Positions 48,431 through 57,285 of a stretch of 64,000 nt of DNA are shown piece by piece (the first letter of the stretch is position 1; every line of letters starts with the position of its first letter). The position numbers were made by a program, and so were the translations under genes. The stretch covers positions 1-64,000 of the forward strand of contig DAOUKR010000015.1 in the NCBI GenBank assembly GCA_034421095.1, in the 5' to 3' direction. The notes beneath the pieces were generated by a model that worked only from the letters and a program-made list of their open reading frames with translations, was not told where the DNA came from and did not search any database. The stretch is from JAGWBG01 sp034421095 (lineage in GTDB: Bacteria; Chloroflexota; Dehalococcoidia; Lucifugimonadales; JAGWBF01).

Positions 48431-49468
48431 ATGAGCGGGGTGCCCATCATGCGCGAATCGGAGCGGGCTTTAATCCTGGCCCCCTTTGCACAGGACGCCC
48501 TGGACTCCCTGGGGCATACCCTACCTGTCGCCTACGAGAGCTGGACCGATACGCGCAGGCTTTACTCGCCGCCTGAGCTTTCCCAACGTATAAAGGTGGA
48601 AGGTATCAGCATATTGGTAGTCGAAGCAGACTTCGTGTTTGACGAGGTCTTCCAGCAGTCCGGGTCGTTGAAACTCCTGGGGTCGTGCCGAAATGGCCTG
48701 GATCACATAGATGTGGAGGCAGCCACGGAGCATGGAGTGGCGGTGGTAAACACCCCCGGCAGGAATTCCCGGGGAGTGGCGGAGCTTACCATTAGCCTCA
48801 TGCTCTCCCTGGCCAGAGGGATACCGCGTCTTAGCTGCTATGTAAAGGAAGGCTTGTGGCAAGACCCCACGGAACCCTATATCTCCATGCGTGGGGTGGA
48901 GCTTCACGGGAGGACCCTGGGCATAATAGGGCTGGGCTCCATCGGGCGCAACGTTGCCAGACTCGGCAAAGCCTTCGGGATGCACGTCGTAGCTTACGAC
49001 CCTTACGTTGGAACACCCGGCAGCAAGAAGGCCGGCGCTATGCTGAGCACCCTTGAGCAGGTGCTTGAATCGTCTGACTTCCTCTCTATTCACACGGCAG
49101 GCACTTCGGAGACGGAGAGGATGCTTGACAGGCGTCGTCTTGCCATGATGAAGGCAGGTTCCTACATCATAAACACTGCGGCCTATCACGTCATTGAAGA
49201 GGAAGCACTGGTGGAGTGCCTCAAGTCCGGCCATATTGCCGGCGCCGCCCTGGATGTCCACCGTACCCATCCCATACAGCCGTCCAGCCTGCTTCTGGCG
49301 CTGGACAACGTCATCCTGACACCCCATATCGGCGGTGCAACGGATGGCACTGTTGAGAAGCAGTCCTGGATTATAGTGGATGAGATACACAGGTTCTTGA
49401 TGGGGCGAAGGCCGCGCCATCTGGTCAATGGCGAAGTCTGGCGAAAGGTCCGGGTGCGTCATGGGTAG
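48431..49468 (+). CDS. D-2-hydroxyacid dehydrogenase-fold protein with altered active site
   Basis: This 345-aa protein is of the phosphoglycerate/hydroxyacid dehydrogenase family. The NAD site GRTLGIIGLGSIGRNVARLG (~residues 155-175) and the catalytic His in TPHIGGATDGT (~297) are intact. Normal INTARGxxVDEEAL is replaced by INTAAYHVIEEEAL, so the substrate-binding Arg is lost. DVFExEP is DVHRTHPIQP, so the conserved Glu becomes His. Either the chemistry or the substrate differs from standard enzymes. ATG 48431 has GGGGAGGTGGG upstream. The kinase gene overlaps its end by eight bases, and the aldolase follows. Confidence 0.88.
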   Translation: MSGVPIMRESERALILAPFAQDALDSLGHTLPVAYESWTDTRRLYSPPELSQRIKVEGISILVVEADFVFDEVFQQSGSLKLLGSCRNGLDHIDVEAATEHGVAVVNTPGRNSRGVAELTISLMLSLARGIPRLSCYVKEGLWQDPTEPYISMRGVELHGRTLGIIGLGSIGRNVARLGKAFGMHVVAYDPYVGTPGSKKAGAMLSTLEQVLESSDFLSIHTAGTSETERMLDRRRLAMMKAGSYIINTAAYHVIEEEALVECLKSGHIAGAALDVHRTHPIQPSSLLLALDNVILTPHIGGATDGTVEKQSWIIVDEIHRFLMGRRPRHLVNGEVWRKVRVRHG

Positions 49469-51005
49469 CCGAGCCCTCGGTGGAAAGGAAAGGTGCATCC
49501 TTGCTCTGGACATGGGAACCAGCGCCATCCATTGCCTGTTGACCGATTCTTTTGGAAGACCCTTGACCGCAGCCAGCGCTCCCATGCGCTACTTCACATC
49601 CGAGGGCTGCTCCTACATTGCCAGAGAGTTCAGCCCGGACCTTGTGTTGGATGATATAGGTAAGCTTGTCGGAACAGTGTTGAGCAGCGGGAAGACAAAA
49701 GCTGAGGATGTCTCGGCGATTGGCATCACCAGCCAGCGACAGGGAGTCGTGTTCCTGGACGATGAAGAAAAGGAGATGTATTGCGGGCCTAACGTAGACC
49801 TGCGGGCCGTTTTCGAGGGAGCCAGGATAGACGAGAAATGGGGCAGGGAAGTCTACGCCACTACTGGGCATTTCCCCTCCATGCTGATGGCCCCGGCTCG
49901 CCTCCAGTGGTTCCATGAAAACAGCCCTGAGATTTATGATAGTACCCACAAAATACTTACCATAGCAGGCTGGATAGCTTACAGGCTTACGGGCGTCATA
50001 ATGTCCGAACCGTCCCTTGAGGCGGAAGCGGGACTTTTGAATGTAACAACTAAGGAGCGGTGTCCTTCCCTGATGGACAAGTTGGGAGTGGACCCTTCTA
50101 CACTGCCGCACCTATCAGTGGGAAGCGAACCCTTCGGTACTTTGGGCCAAGACTTGGCATCGGCTTGGGGCCTCAAGTCGGGCATTCCCGTAGTGGTGGC
50201 GGGACCGGATACCCAGTGCGGCCTCCTGGGTATGGGCCTGGTGGAAGAAGGGCAGGTGGGGGCGGTCATGGGTTGGAGCGGCGCATTGCAGGCCATAACC
50301 TCTACTCCGCGTCTCGACGAAGCTATGCGTACCTGGGTGGGCTGCTACCCCTTCGGAGTGGCTCATGGCAGGTCCCGGGACGCCGTGTGGGTGGCAGAAA
50401 TCAACCTGGGTGATACGGGTAATGCCTACAGGTGGCTGAAGGACACTATCCTGGGCGAAGACGCATCATTTGAGGAAGCAGAGCACCTGGCCCGGGAAGC
50501 CGGAGGGGGCTCTGAGGGGGTGACGGCTTTCCTTGGCCCCGGCCCCGTAAGCTCATTAAAGGCGGGCCTCAAAATGGGCGGCCTGTTCTTCCCAACGCCC
50601 CTGAGCTTTCAGGAACCCACTCGTGGTCATCTGTTCCGCGCCGCCCTTGAGAACATCGCCTACAGCACAAAGGCCAATCTGTACACCCTGGAGGAAGTGA
50701 CCGGCCATGATAGCCGGGCACTGTATCTGGGCGGAGGTATGTCGAGCAGCCGTACCCTCACCACCCTGCTTGCCAACACGTTGGGGACCCCCGTCAGGCG
50801 CAGCACTACGCCTCGAATAAGCGCCAGGGGCGCGGCCCTGGCCGCCGCCGTGTCCGCCGACTCTTCCGCTAGCCTGAAGAGGATGGCGGAAATGGCGGCC
50901 GATGATTGTGAGGAGATAGAACCCGGAAGGGCCGGTGAGATTGCCCAATACCAGGAATATTATCAGCAATGGCTGCATCTGTATAAACGTCTGGAATGGG
51001 AGTGA
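49461..51005 (+). CDS. FGGY-family carbohydrate kinase
   Basis: This 514-aa sugar/polyol kinase has N-domain CILALDMGTSAIHCLL (phosphate loop, ~residues 12-27), SAIGITSQRQGVVFLDDEEK (~84-103), VVVAGPDTQCGLLGMGLVEEG (~245-265) with the catalytic Asp, and ALYLGGGMSSSRTLTTLLAN (~425-445), the adenosine motif. Specificity (xylulose, fuculose, gluconate or erythritol-type) cannot be read. ATG 49461 overlaps the dehydrogenase stop by eight bases, so translation is coupled. With the class II aldolase 36 bases downstream it fits a dehydrogenase-kinase-aldolase route that splits a sugar phosphate. Confidence 0.92.
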   Translation: MGSRALGGKERCILALDMGTSAIHCLLTDSFGRPLTAASAPMRYFTSEGCSYIAREFSPDLVLDDIGKLVGTVLSSGKTKAEDVSAIGITSQRQGVVFLDDEEKEMYCGPNVDLRAVFEGARIDEKWGREVYATTGHFPSMLMAPARLQWFHENSPEIYDSTHKILTIAGWIAYRLTGVIMSEPSLEAEAGLLNVTTKERCPSLMDKLGVDPSTLPHLSVGSEPFGTLGQDLASAWGLKSGIPVVVAGPDTQCGLLGMGLVEEGQVGAVMGWSGALQAITSTPRLDEAMRTWVGCYPFGVAHGRSRDAVWVAEINLGDTGNAYRWLKDTILGEDASFEEAEHLAREAGGGSEGVTAFLGPGPVSSLKAGLKMGGLFFPTPLSFQEPTRGHLFRAALENIAYSTKANLYTLEEVTGHDSRALYLGGGMSSSRTLTTLLANTLGTPVRRSTTPRISARGAALAAAVSADSSASLKRMAEMAADDCEEIEPGRAGEIAQYQEYYQQWLHLYKRLEWE

Positions 51006-51041
51006 AGGCGGTAGCCCATTTCGGACGAGGAGAAAAGTCCA

Positions 51042-51719
51042 TTGGCAGGGTGGCACTCGGAAAGACAGACTCTCTGGGAAGTAACCGGAGAGATGGCGAA
51101 GCAAGGCTTGGTGGCCGGCTCTAGCGGCAACGCCAGCCTTAGATTGCCCGCAGATGGTGATAGTGGGTATGTCCTCATAACCCCGTCGGGCCGGCCTTAC
51201 AGGTGTCTGACACCGGAAGACATGGTGGCAATAGACATGGAGGGCGGACCGGTGGAGGGTGACCTTCTCCCCTCCTCGGAGACGGCTCTGCACCTTGAAT
51301 TGTACAAGGCACGTCAGGACGTTGAGGCTATAATACACACCCACTCCCTTTACGCTTCGGTCGCCGCCGTGTCCGGCCTGGAGATACCGCCAATAGTGGA
51401 CGAGATGGTGATAAGGGTAGGCGGGAGCGTGCGGGTGGCCGAGTACGCCTTCCCGTCCACTGAAGAGTTGGCCCAAAATGCCGGTCATGCCCTCGGTGAC
51501 AGAAACGCCGTTCTGCTACGCAACCACGGCATGGTCGGCGTGGGCAGGACTTCGTGGGAAGCGTTGGATATGTGCCAGATGGTGGAACGAGTGGCCCAGA
51601 TTTTCGTGTACTCCTCCCTTCTTGGGAGAGCCTTGACCCTGCCCTCGGAGATTATCGAGATGGAGCAAGAGCTGTACCGTATGCAGAGACTCCGCTCCGG
51701 GACGCCCCGGGAGACATAG
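51042..51719 (+). CDS. Class II aldolase/adducin-family protein
   Basis: This 225-aa zinc aldolase has AGSSGNASLRLPADGDSGYV (~residues 25-45; the GNxS loop) and ITPSGRPYRCLTPEDMV (~48-64). SSETALHLELYKAR holds the catalytic Glu (~residue 79), HTHSLYASVAAV gives two zinc His (~96-98) and LRNHGMVGVGRTSWEA the third (~159). TTG 51042 has GAGGAG about nine bases upstream. Likely products are dihydroxyacetone phosphate or a hydroxy-acid fragment, as in fuculose or ribulose phosphate aldolases. Third gene of the catabolic set. Confidence 0.92.
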   Translation: MAGWHSERQTLWEVTGEMAKQGLVAGSSGNASLRLPADGDSGYVLITPSGRPYRCLTPEDMVAIDMEGGPVEGDLLPSSETALHLELYKARQDVEAIIHTHSLYASVAAVSGLEIPPIVDEMVIRVGGSVRVAEYAFPSTEELAQNAGHALGDRNAVLLRNHGMVGVGRTSWEALDMCQMVERVAQIFVYSSLLGRALTLPSEIIEMEQELYRMQRLRSGTPRET

Positions 51720-51739
51720 GACATTTGAAATCTCTGAAA

Positions 51740-51860
51740 GATGTCATTCCGGTCGTACCTCCGGTAGATTTGCCGTGGCGAACCTTGAGCCGGAATCCAG
51801 TCCGCCTCGGGAGGATGAAGAGTCTGGATACCGGATTTCGCCAGTATGACGGGGTTGACA
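51740..51860. repeat. Dispersed intergenic repeat piece
   Basis: GTCATTCCGGTCGTACCTCC (~51743) and a second part CCGGATTTCGCCAGTATGAC (~51832-51851) fill the 214-base gap before the hypothetical gene at 51934. They are of the same GTCATTC type as copies elsewhere. Confidence 0.55.
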
Positions 51861-51933
51861 GGTCGCCCTTTCCGACTCATTCAGAGATGACTTTTGTAAC
51901 AACGTTAGCGATACTGATTAGGGGAGAGTGAAC

Positions 51934-52305
51934 ATGATAACGGTCCCTAGCTTCCTTTTGCGCAGGCTGTATCTCAAGGGGAGCTTGCGCAATACAGACC
52001 GTCAGGTACAGTTTCAAATGGTAAACAAGCTGGGCACAGGCTATGCGAGAAAGCTCTTCCCCCTAACATTGGACGGAGAGGACGTCCCCATGGAGCATTG
52101 CTTCTTCCACGTGGATGGCGTGGAGTTCCCATTTGACGCCGTATCCGATGAAACGCCCTTCACCCTGGATTTGAACAAGACCACCACCATAACAATCAAG
52201 GGAGTGACCCTCACCAACGAGTCTCACAGGATTGAGATGTGGTTTGAAGTGCCCGGTCTGGGAGTGCTGACATTCGATTTTACGGATGTGCCCTCCGATG
52301 AATAG
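51934..52305 (+). CDS. Uncharacterised beta-rich small protein
   Basis: This 123-aa protein starts at ATG 51934 behind GGGGAGAG. It is beta-rich and soluble: VPSFLLRRLYLKGSLRNTDR, VQFQMVNKLGTGYARKLFPL, TLDLNKTTTITIKGVTLTNE, MWFEVPGLGVLTFDFTDVP. The pattern KGS-LRN is repeated in neighbouring strands, as in a small beta-sandwich. I do not recognise the family with confidence; similar small proteins occur near isoprenoid genes in Chloroflexota in my recollection. The downstream SDR gene overlaps its stop by eight bases, so they are coupled. Confidence 0.6.
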   Translation: MITVPSFLLRRLYLKGSLRNTDRQVQFQMVNKLGTGYARKLFPLTLDGEDVPMEHCFFHVDGVEFPFDAVSDETPFTLDLNKTTTITIKGVTLTNESHRIEMWFEVPGLGVLTFDFTDVPSDE

Positions 52306-53266
52306 TCAGCCTCGCTCGCCCGTGGTGGCCGTTACGGGTGCATCCGGCTACATAGGCTCCCGACTCCTTCAAGAGTTGGAGGAAGATGAAGACCTGGCAA
52401 AGGTGGTGGCGATAGACACCAAGCCCCTGGAGGTGCCTTTCCACAACGTCTTCTCGGAGCGTATGGACGTTACCCAACCCCTGGATGACACGTTCCGGGG
52501 ACACAACGTGGATGTCGTTGTGCATCTGGCCTTCACCATCAAACCCGGACGCACCAACAACGAAGTAGAAAAGATACGCCGGTCCAATTTGGACGGGATG
52601 CGCAGCGTCTTGAAAGCCTGCTGCGCCGCAAAGGTCAGAAATTTCATCTACCTCAGCTCACACACAATCTACGGGGCACACAAGAGCAACCCGGTCCCCG
52701 TGACCGAGGAGGCATCCCTCCGACCGTCGCCCGACTTCCAATATGCCTACGACAAGGCTCTCTGTGAGGGAACGGTACAGGACTTCGCAGGGGAACACCC
52801 GGAGGTCAACGTTACCGTCCTTCGTTCCTGTGTGGTCATGGGGCCGGGAGCGGATAACTTCGTGACCAGGGCGTTTTTCAAGCCGGTGTTGCTGAGGGTG
52901 ATGGGGTACAATCCGCCCTTGCAGTTCCTCCACGAGGACGACCTGGCAAAGCTCCTTCACATGCTCATCATGGAGCCTCATCCCGGGACTTACAACGTGG
53001 CCGGGGAAGGGGTTGTCCACTACAAGCGGGTGGCCCACCTCTCCCGGCGCAAGCTGATTCCCCTGCCCTCTGCGATGGCCTATCCCCTGACCCAGATGGC
53101 ATGGAACCTGGGCATACAGAAAGACTCTCCGGCATCGGGGCTTGACTTTATCCGCTACCCCATACTTATCAGCACAAGCAAGCTCAAGGAAGCGACCGGC
53201 TTTCGTTTCCTCTACACCTCGGAGGAAGCCCTTACGTCCTATCTCCCCGACGACAGCCCCCCATGA
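52298..53266 (+). CDS. NAD-dependent epimerase/dehydratase (extended SDR)
   Basis: This 322-aa protein has the NAD motif VVAVTGASGYIGSRLLQELE (TGxxGxxG, ~residues 9-28). VVVHLAFTIKPGRTNNEVEK (~75-94), FIYLSSHTIYGAHKSNPVPV (~118-137) and YAYDK (YxxxK, ~153) complete the catalytic pattern. The later region FLHEDDLAKLLHMLIMEPHP is typical of sugar epimerases. ATG 52298 overlaps the previous stop by eight bases; a GTG at 52286 adds four residues. Substrate unknown; nucleotide-sugar or membrane-lipid modification are both possible. Confidence 0.92.
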   Translation: MNSQPRSPVVAVTGASGYIGSRLLQELEEDEDLAKVVAIDTKPLEVPFHNVFSERMDVTQPLDDTFRGHNVDVVVHLAFTIKPGRTNNEVEKIRRSNLDGMRSVLKACCAAKVRNFIYLSSHTIYGAHKSNPVPVTEEASLRPSPDFQYAYDKALCEGTVQDFAGEHPEVNVTVLRSCVVMGPGADNFVTRAFFKPVLLRVMGYNPPLQFLHEDDLAKLLHMLIMEPHPGTYNVAGEGVVHYKRVAHLSRRKLIPLPSAMAYPLTQMAWNLGIQKDSPASGLDFIRYPILISTSKLKEATGFRFLYTSEEALTSYLPDDSPP

Positions 53267-53747
53267 CGCAATGGTCTGAGCACGTGCGTAACCAGTGATG
53301 AAGCTCCATCATACTGTCATTCCAAGTCCGCCGCGGTCGGACGGGGAATCTAGTGCGTTTCATTTAAGGCATCGTAGCTTCTCATGCAGGACTTTGGATT
53401 CCTTCCGCCTCAGGCGGACTACGCTCCGTTCTGAATGACAGTGGGAGCGTTTCTTTTGGGACGACACTGAAGTTATGGAAAGACCTACACAAGGGGAGAA
53501 GGGACTTTTTAGTTGCCTTGGTGACGAGTGGGAGGGACACTGGGGCGTCTAGTCTAAAGGAAAGTCCTTCCCGCAATTTCTGCCCAAAAAAGGTTGCACA
53601 AAACTCGTAAAAAAGTCGCACTGCTTTTTGCTGGGGTCGTTTGACTAGTCTCAGAAATCTCCTTAGACTGTAAGGCTGGGGAGTAAGGTTCCGCACCCTG
53701 GGGTCTGGGGTGACGGTGGAAAGGCCCTGGTATAGTACACAGGAGCT
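53267..53747. repeat. Gene-free stretch with two dispersed repeat copies
   Basis: GTCATTCCAAGTCCGCCGCG with GACGGGGAATCT lies at ~53319-53352, and TGGATTCCTTCCGCCTCAGG with CTCCGTTCTGAATGACAG at ~53395-53442, in opposite orientation. The rest (53450-53700) shows no coding or RNA gene. The copA ribosome site (CAGGAG) is at the end. Confidence 0.6.
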
Positions 53748-56273
53748 ATGAAGGATACGATGGATAAAAGTGTGAGACAGCTACACCTCCCCGTGGAGGG
53801 TATGACCTGCGCCGCCTGTGTGTCCCACGTGGAGGGTGCGTTAAAGGGTGTGCCCGGCATATCCTCGGCACAGGTCAATCTGGCGACCGAGAAGGCCGCC
53901 GTAGAGGTGGACCCGGAGATTGTATCTCTTGAGGAGTTGGTCAAGGCCGTAGATGACGTGGGGTATGCCGTCACCGTGGAGAAGGCCAACCTGAACATAG
54001 GGGGTATGACCTGTGCCGCTTGCGTGTCCCACGTGGAGAACGCACTGAAAGAGGTGGACGGCGTCGTCGCGGTCAATGTGAACCTGGCTACGGAGAAGGC
54101 ATCGGTGGAGTACATACCGGGGGTGGCGTCGTTCCAGGGGTTCCGTGACGCCGTGGACGACGTGGGGTACACCGTCGAGGGCATGGCCGAGGACGACTAT
54201 GGCGAAAAGGATGAGTTGGAACGACTGGCCAGGGTCAAGGAGATTAGCGCCCTTCGCAACAAGCTTACCGTCTCCGCTGTTCTTGCAGTTGTCATCTTTC
54301 TGGGCAGCTTCCACTGGTTCCCCTGGGTGTCCGGCCTTATGGACCGGGCCTATTACCCATTTCTGCTGTGGGCGCTGGCAACCCCGGTGCAGTTCTGGGC
54401 AGGCTGGGCCTTCTACGCCTCCGGCTTCGGTTCACTGAGACACCGGGTCGCCAACATGCACACCCTCATAGCCCTGGGGACTAGCGTTGCCTATGGGTAC
54501 AGCGTGGCCGTCGTATTTTTCCGGACCCTGTCTCCGGAGACGTTGTCCGTCCGGGGCATAGAAAGCTCCGTATATTTTGACACCTCGGCGATTATCATCA
54601 CCCTCATACTTCTTGGACGCTTCCTTGAGGCCAGGGCAAAGGTGCAGACTTCCCAGGCCATCCGCCGCCTCATGGGGCTGAGACCGAACACCGCCAGGGT
54701 GGTCCGCGACGGTCAGGAGGAGGATCTGCCGGTGGATAAGGTGTTGCCCGGCGACGTCATAGTGGTGCGCCCAGGCGAGAAGATAGCCGTGGACGGGGAG
54801 GTGGTCGAGGGGTACTCTTCCATAGACGAGTCCATGCTCACCGGCGAGAGTATGCCAGTGGAGAAAGCCGAGGGTTCTCCAGTATATGGGGCCACCATAA
54901 ACAAGACCGGCATGTTCCGGTTCCGCGCCACCAGGGTAGGGAAGGATACCCTCCTTTCCCAGATTATAGCCCTGGTTGAGGATGCCCAAGGTTCCCGTGC
55001 TCCCATCCAGCGCCTGGCCGACGTGGTATCCGCCTATTTCGTGCCGTCAGTGCTGGGGATAGCGGGTGCGGCCTTCCTCTTCTGGCTGCTCCTGGGACCG
55101 GCGCCGGCGCTGACCTATGCCCTGCTGGTGATGGTAGCGGTGCTGATAATTGCCTGCCCCTGCGCACTGGGGCTGGCCACTCCCACGGCCATCATAGTGG
55201 GCATTGGGAAGGGGGCCGAGAGGGGGGTGCTTGTCAGGAGGGCTGAAACCCTTGAGATAGCCCACAAGGTCAACGTGGTCGTCCTGGACAAAACGGGGAC
55301 CCTCACCGCAGGTCAGCCGTCGGTAACTGACCTCATCGCCGTCGTGGGCAGCGAAGATGAGCTTCTGAAGCTGGCGGCTTCCGTCGAGCGCGGCTCCGAG
55401 CATCCCCTGGGTGAGGCCATTGTGAGGGCCGCCCAGGACCGGGGAATAGCGCCGGATGATGTCAGAGACTTTGAGGCCATCCCCGGCCAGGGCATCCAGG
55501 CCCGAGTAAACGGCAACACCGTAGCCCTGGGGAATGCGGCCCTGATGGAGGCGAGAGGGCTGCACCTGGACGGCCTGGATTCCCTGGCGGTAGAGCTATC
55601 CAATCAGGGCAAGACCCCTGTATTTGTGGCCTCTGACGGGGTGGTCATAGGCGCCATTGCCGTGTCCGATACCCTGAAGCAGGAGGCAACGGAGGTTGTC
55701 TCCCGGCTCCACGGCATGGGCATGGAGGTCATCATGCTCACCGGCGACAGCCAGCGTACCGCCGAGGCCATAGCCGGCCGTCTGGCAGTAGACCGGGTTA
55801 TCGCCCAGGTACTGCCCCGGAACAAGGCCGACGTGGTAAAGGAGCTTCAGAGTCAGGGCAACGTGGTGGCCATGGTGGGCGACGGCATCAACGACGCCCC
55901 CGCCCTGGCTCAAGCAGACGTCGGCATAGCAATGGGCACAGGCACCGACGTGGCTATGGAATCGGCGGACATAACTCTCATGCGGGGCGACCTCAAAGGA
56001 ATACTCACGGCCTTCGACCTTGGCAGGAGCACCATACGGACCATAAAGCAGAACCTGTTCTGGGCGTTCTTCTACAACACGGCCCTCATCCCCGTGGCTG
56101 CCGGAGTGCTCTACCCTCTGTTCCACAGTCTGGGGGGCGTCCCGTCCGGCTTGGGCTTCTTCTTTGGCGACCTGGGCTTTCTGAACCCTGTCTTGGCAGC
56201 CCTGGCTATGGCCTTCAGCTCGGTGACGGTGGTGAGCAACTCCCTCAGGCTGGGGCGGCTAAAGCTGGATTAG
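53748..56273 (+). CDS. copA: Copper-translocating P1B-type ATPase
   Basis: This 841-aa Cu(I) exporter has two N-terminal heavy-metal domains, each with GMTCAACV (CxxC at ~20-23 and ~86-89), followed by eight membrane helices. The metal-binding CPC of helix 6 is in IIACPCALGLATP (~residues 468-480). The phosphorylation site is VVLDKTGTLTAG (~511-522), with the HP motif GSEHPLGEAIV (~550) and hinge MVGDGINDAPALAQAD (~708-723). ATG 53748 has AGGAG upstream; a second ATG at 53760 is possible. The YHS protein follows after 39 bases. No CsoR/CopZ was seen in the window. Confidence 0.97.
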   Translation: MKDTMDKSVRQLHLPVEGMTCAACVSHVEGALKGVPGISSAQVNLATEKAAVEVDPEIVSLEELVKAVDDVGYAVTVEKANLNIGGMTCAACVSHVENALKEVDGVVAVNVNLATEKASVEYIPGVASFQGFRDAVDDVGYTVEGMAEDDYGEKDELERLARVKEISALRNKLTVSAVLAVVIFLGSFHWFPWVSGLMDRAYYPFLLWALATPVQFWAGWAFYASGFGSLRHRVANMHTLIALGTSVAYGYSVAVVFFRTLSPETLSVRGIESSVYFDTSAIIITLILLGRFLEARAKVQTSQAIRRLMGLRPNTARVVRDGQEEDLPVDKVLPGDVIVVRPGEKIAVDGEVVEGYSSIDESMLTGESMPVEKAEGSPVYGATINKTGMFRFRATRVGKDTLLSQIIALVEDAQGSRAPIQRLADVVSAYFVPSVLGIAGAAFLFWLLLGPAPALTYALLVMVAVLIIACPCALGLATPTAIIVGIGKGAERGVLVRRAETLEIAHKVNVVVLDKTGTLTAGQPSVTDLIAVVGSEDELLKLAASVERGSEHPLGEAIVRAAQDRGIAPDDVRDFEAIPGQGIQARVNGNTVALGNAALMEARGLHLDGLDSLAVELSNQGKTPVFVASDGVVIGAIAVSDTLKQEATEVVSRLHGMGMEVIMLTGDSQRTAEAIAGRLAVDRVIAQVLPRNKADVVKELQSQGNVVAMVGDGINDAPALAQADVGIAMGTGTDVAMESADITLMRGDLKGILTAFDLGRSTIRTIKQNLFWAFFYNTALIPVAAGVLYPLFHSLGGVPSGLGFFFGDLGFLNPVLAALAMAFSSVTVVSNSLRLGRLKLD

Positions 56274-56312
56274 GCCATATACAGTTGCAAGCAAAATCAG
56301 GAGGTGTCCCTC

Positions 56313-56465
56313 ATGGCTATAGACCCGATATGTTTTATGGAAGTAGACATACAGAATCCCCCCGGCGGCAAGACCGAGTATAAAGGTGAGACCTACTATT
56401 TCTGTGCCCCCGGGTGCAAGCGGCTCTTCGAGAGGGACCCGGAGAAGTATCTGGGCAAGAGCTAG
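56313..56465 (+). CDS. YHS-domain heavy-metal-binding mini-protein
   Basis: This 50-aa protein begins MAIDPICFMEVDIQ and continues YKGETYYFCAPGCKRLFERD, the YHS pattern (DPxC...YxGxxYYFCxxxCxxxF). Three cysteines (~7, 30, 34) are expected to hold metal. GGAGGTG lies six bases upstream of ATG 56313. YHS proteins accompany or are fused to CopA and pass copper to the pump, so cotranscription with copA is probable. Its small size could cause it to be missed in annotation. Confidence 0.9.
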   Translation: MAIDPICFMEVDIQNPPGGKTEYKGETYYFCAPGCKRLFERDPEKYLGKS

Positions 56466-56550
56466 ACCGCTCCTGCGCTATCTCATATACTAGAGTAGTC
56501 CTCCCTAGGGTCATTCCCGTAAGTCCCTAGTAGGCTCGCAGGAGATGATA

Positions 56551-57285
56551 ATGGCTAGAAACACTGTGACCTTTGCTCTGGGTGGGCGAGTTGAAATTCA
56601 AAAGCTAAACAAGGGAATCAGTGTGCTTTCTCGGCTTATCACTGCCCTCACACATCCGTCGGATGTAGTCTGGGTTGTGGAAGACCTGCAGCCTGGTAGC
56701 GCTGTGGCAACTCTCCGTGGCGAAGCTGACGACCCTGAGAAAATAGAGCGCATAGTTGACGATTATGGAAATATCGGCGGTCTGCTGGAACGTCAGGAAA
56801 GCCTACAGTACGGTAGAAGGATTGTCCAAGCCGCCAATGCAATCAGAGAGTTGGCGCAAACCGTTGAATACGTGCGGCTTGAAACTCCGGATGACGATTA
56901 CACGATTTATGGTAATGGACGAGCCAGGGAGAGAAGTCTAACCAAAAGTGTAGGGGCAATTACCGGCAGGGTACAGACTTTGAGCAACAGGGGCGGTTTG
57001 AGATTCAACTTGTATGATACCGTGCACGACCGGGCAGTTGGATGTTATCTGGAGCGGGGCCAAGAAGAACTTATGCGTGAGGCGTGGGGGCGACGGGCCC
57101 GTGTCAGTGGCAGGGTATCGCGAGAACTGGCAAATGGCCGGCCCGTAGTAATCCGACAGATACTCGCCGTGGAAGTGCTTGAAGACATTGCTCCAGGGTC
57201 GTATCGCCGTGCTAGAGGGGCCGTTCCGTGGAACGTTGGAGACAAGATGCCTGAAGAAGTCATACGTCAGTTGAGAGATGCCTAG
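56551..57285 (+). CDS. Uncharacterised partner of a PIN nuclease
   Basis: This 244-aa protein starts at ATG 56551 with GGAG six bases upstream; ATG 56545 adds two residues. The first half is alpha/beta (VEIQKLNKGISVLSRLITAL, VVWVVEDLQPGSAVATLRGE) with a helix NAIRELAQTVEYVRLE. The second half looks like two OB-type strand sets (AITGRVQTLSNRGGLRFNLY, GRRARVSGRVSRELANGRPV, VIRQILAVEVLED), which suggests nucleic-acid or ligand binding. I do not recognise the family. The PIN gene begins inside its last codons (eight-base overlap), an arrangement typical of antitoxin-toxin order, but the protein is far larger than a VapB antitoxin. Confidence 0.65.
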   Translation: MARNTVTFALGGRVEIQKLNKGISVLSRLITALTHPSDVVWVVEDLQPGSAVATLRGEADDPEKIERIVDDYGNIGGLLERQESLQYGRRIVQAANAIRELAQTVEYVRLETPDDDYTIYGNGRARERSLTKSVGAITGRVQTLSNRGGLRFNLYDTVHDRAVGCYLERGQEELMREAWGRRARVSGRVSRELANGRPVVIRQILAVEVLEDIAPGSYRRARGAVPWNVGDKMPEEVIRQLRDA

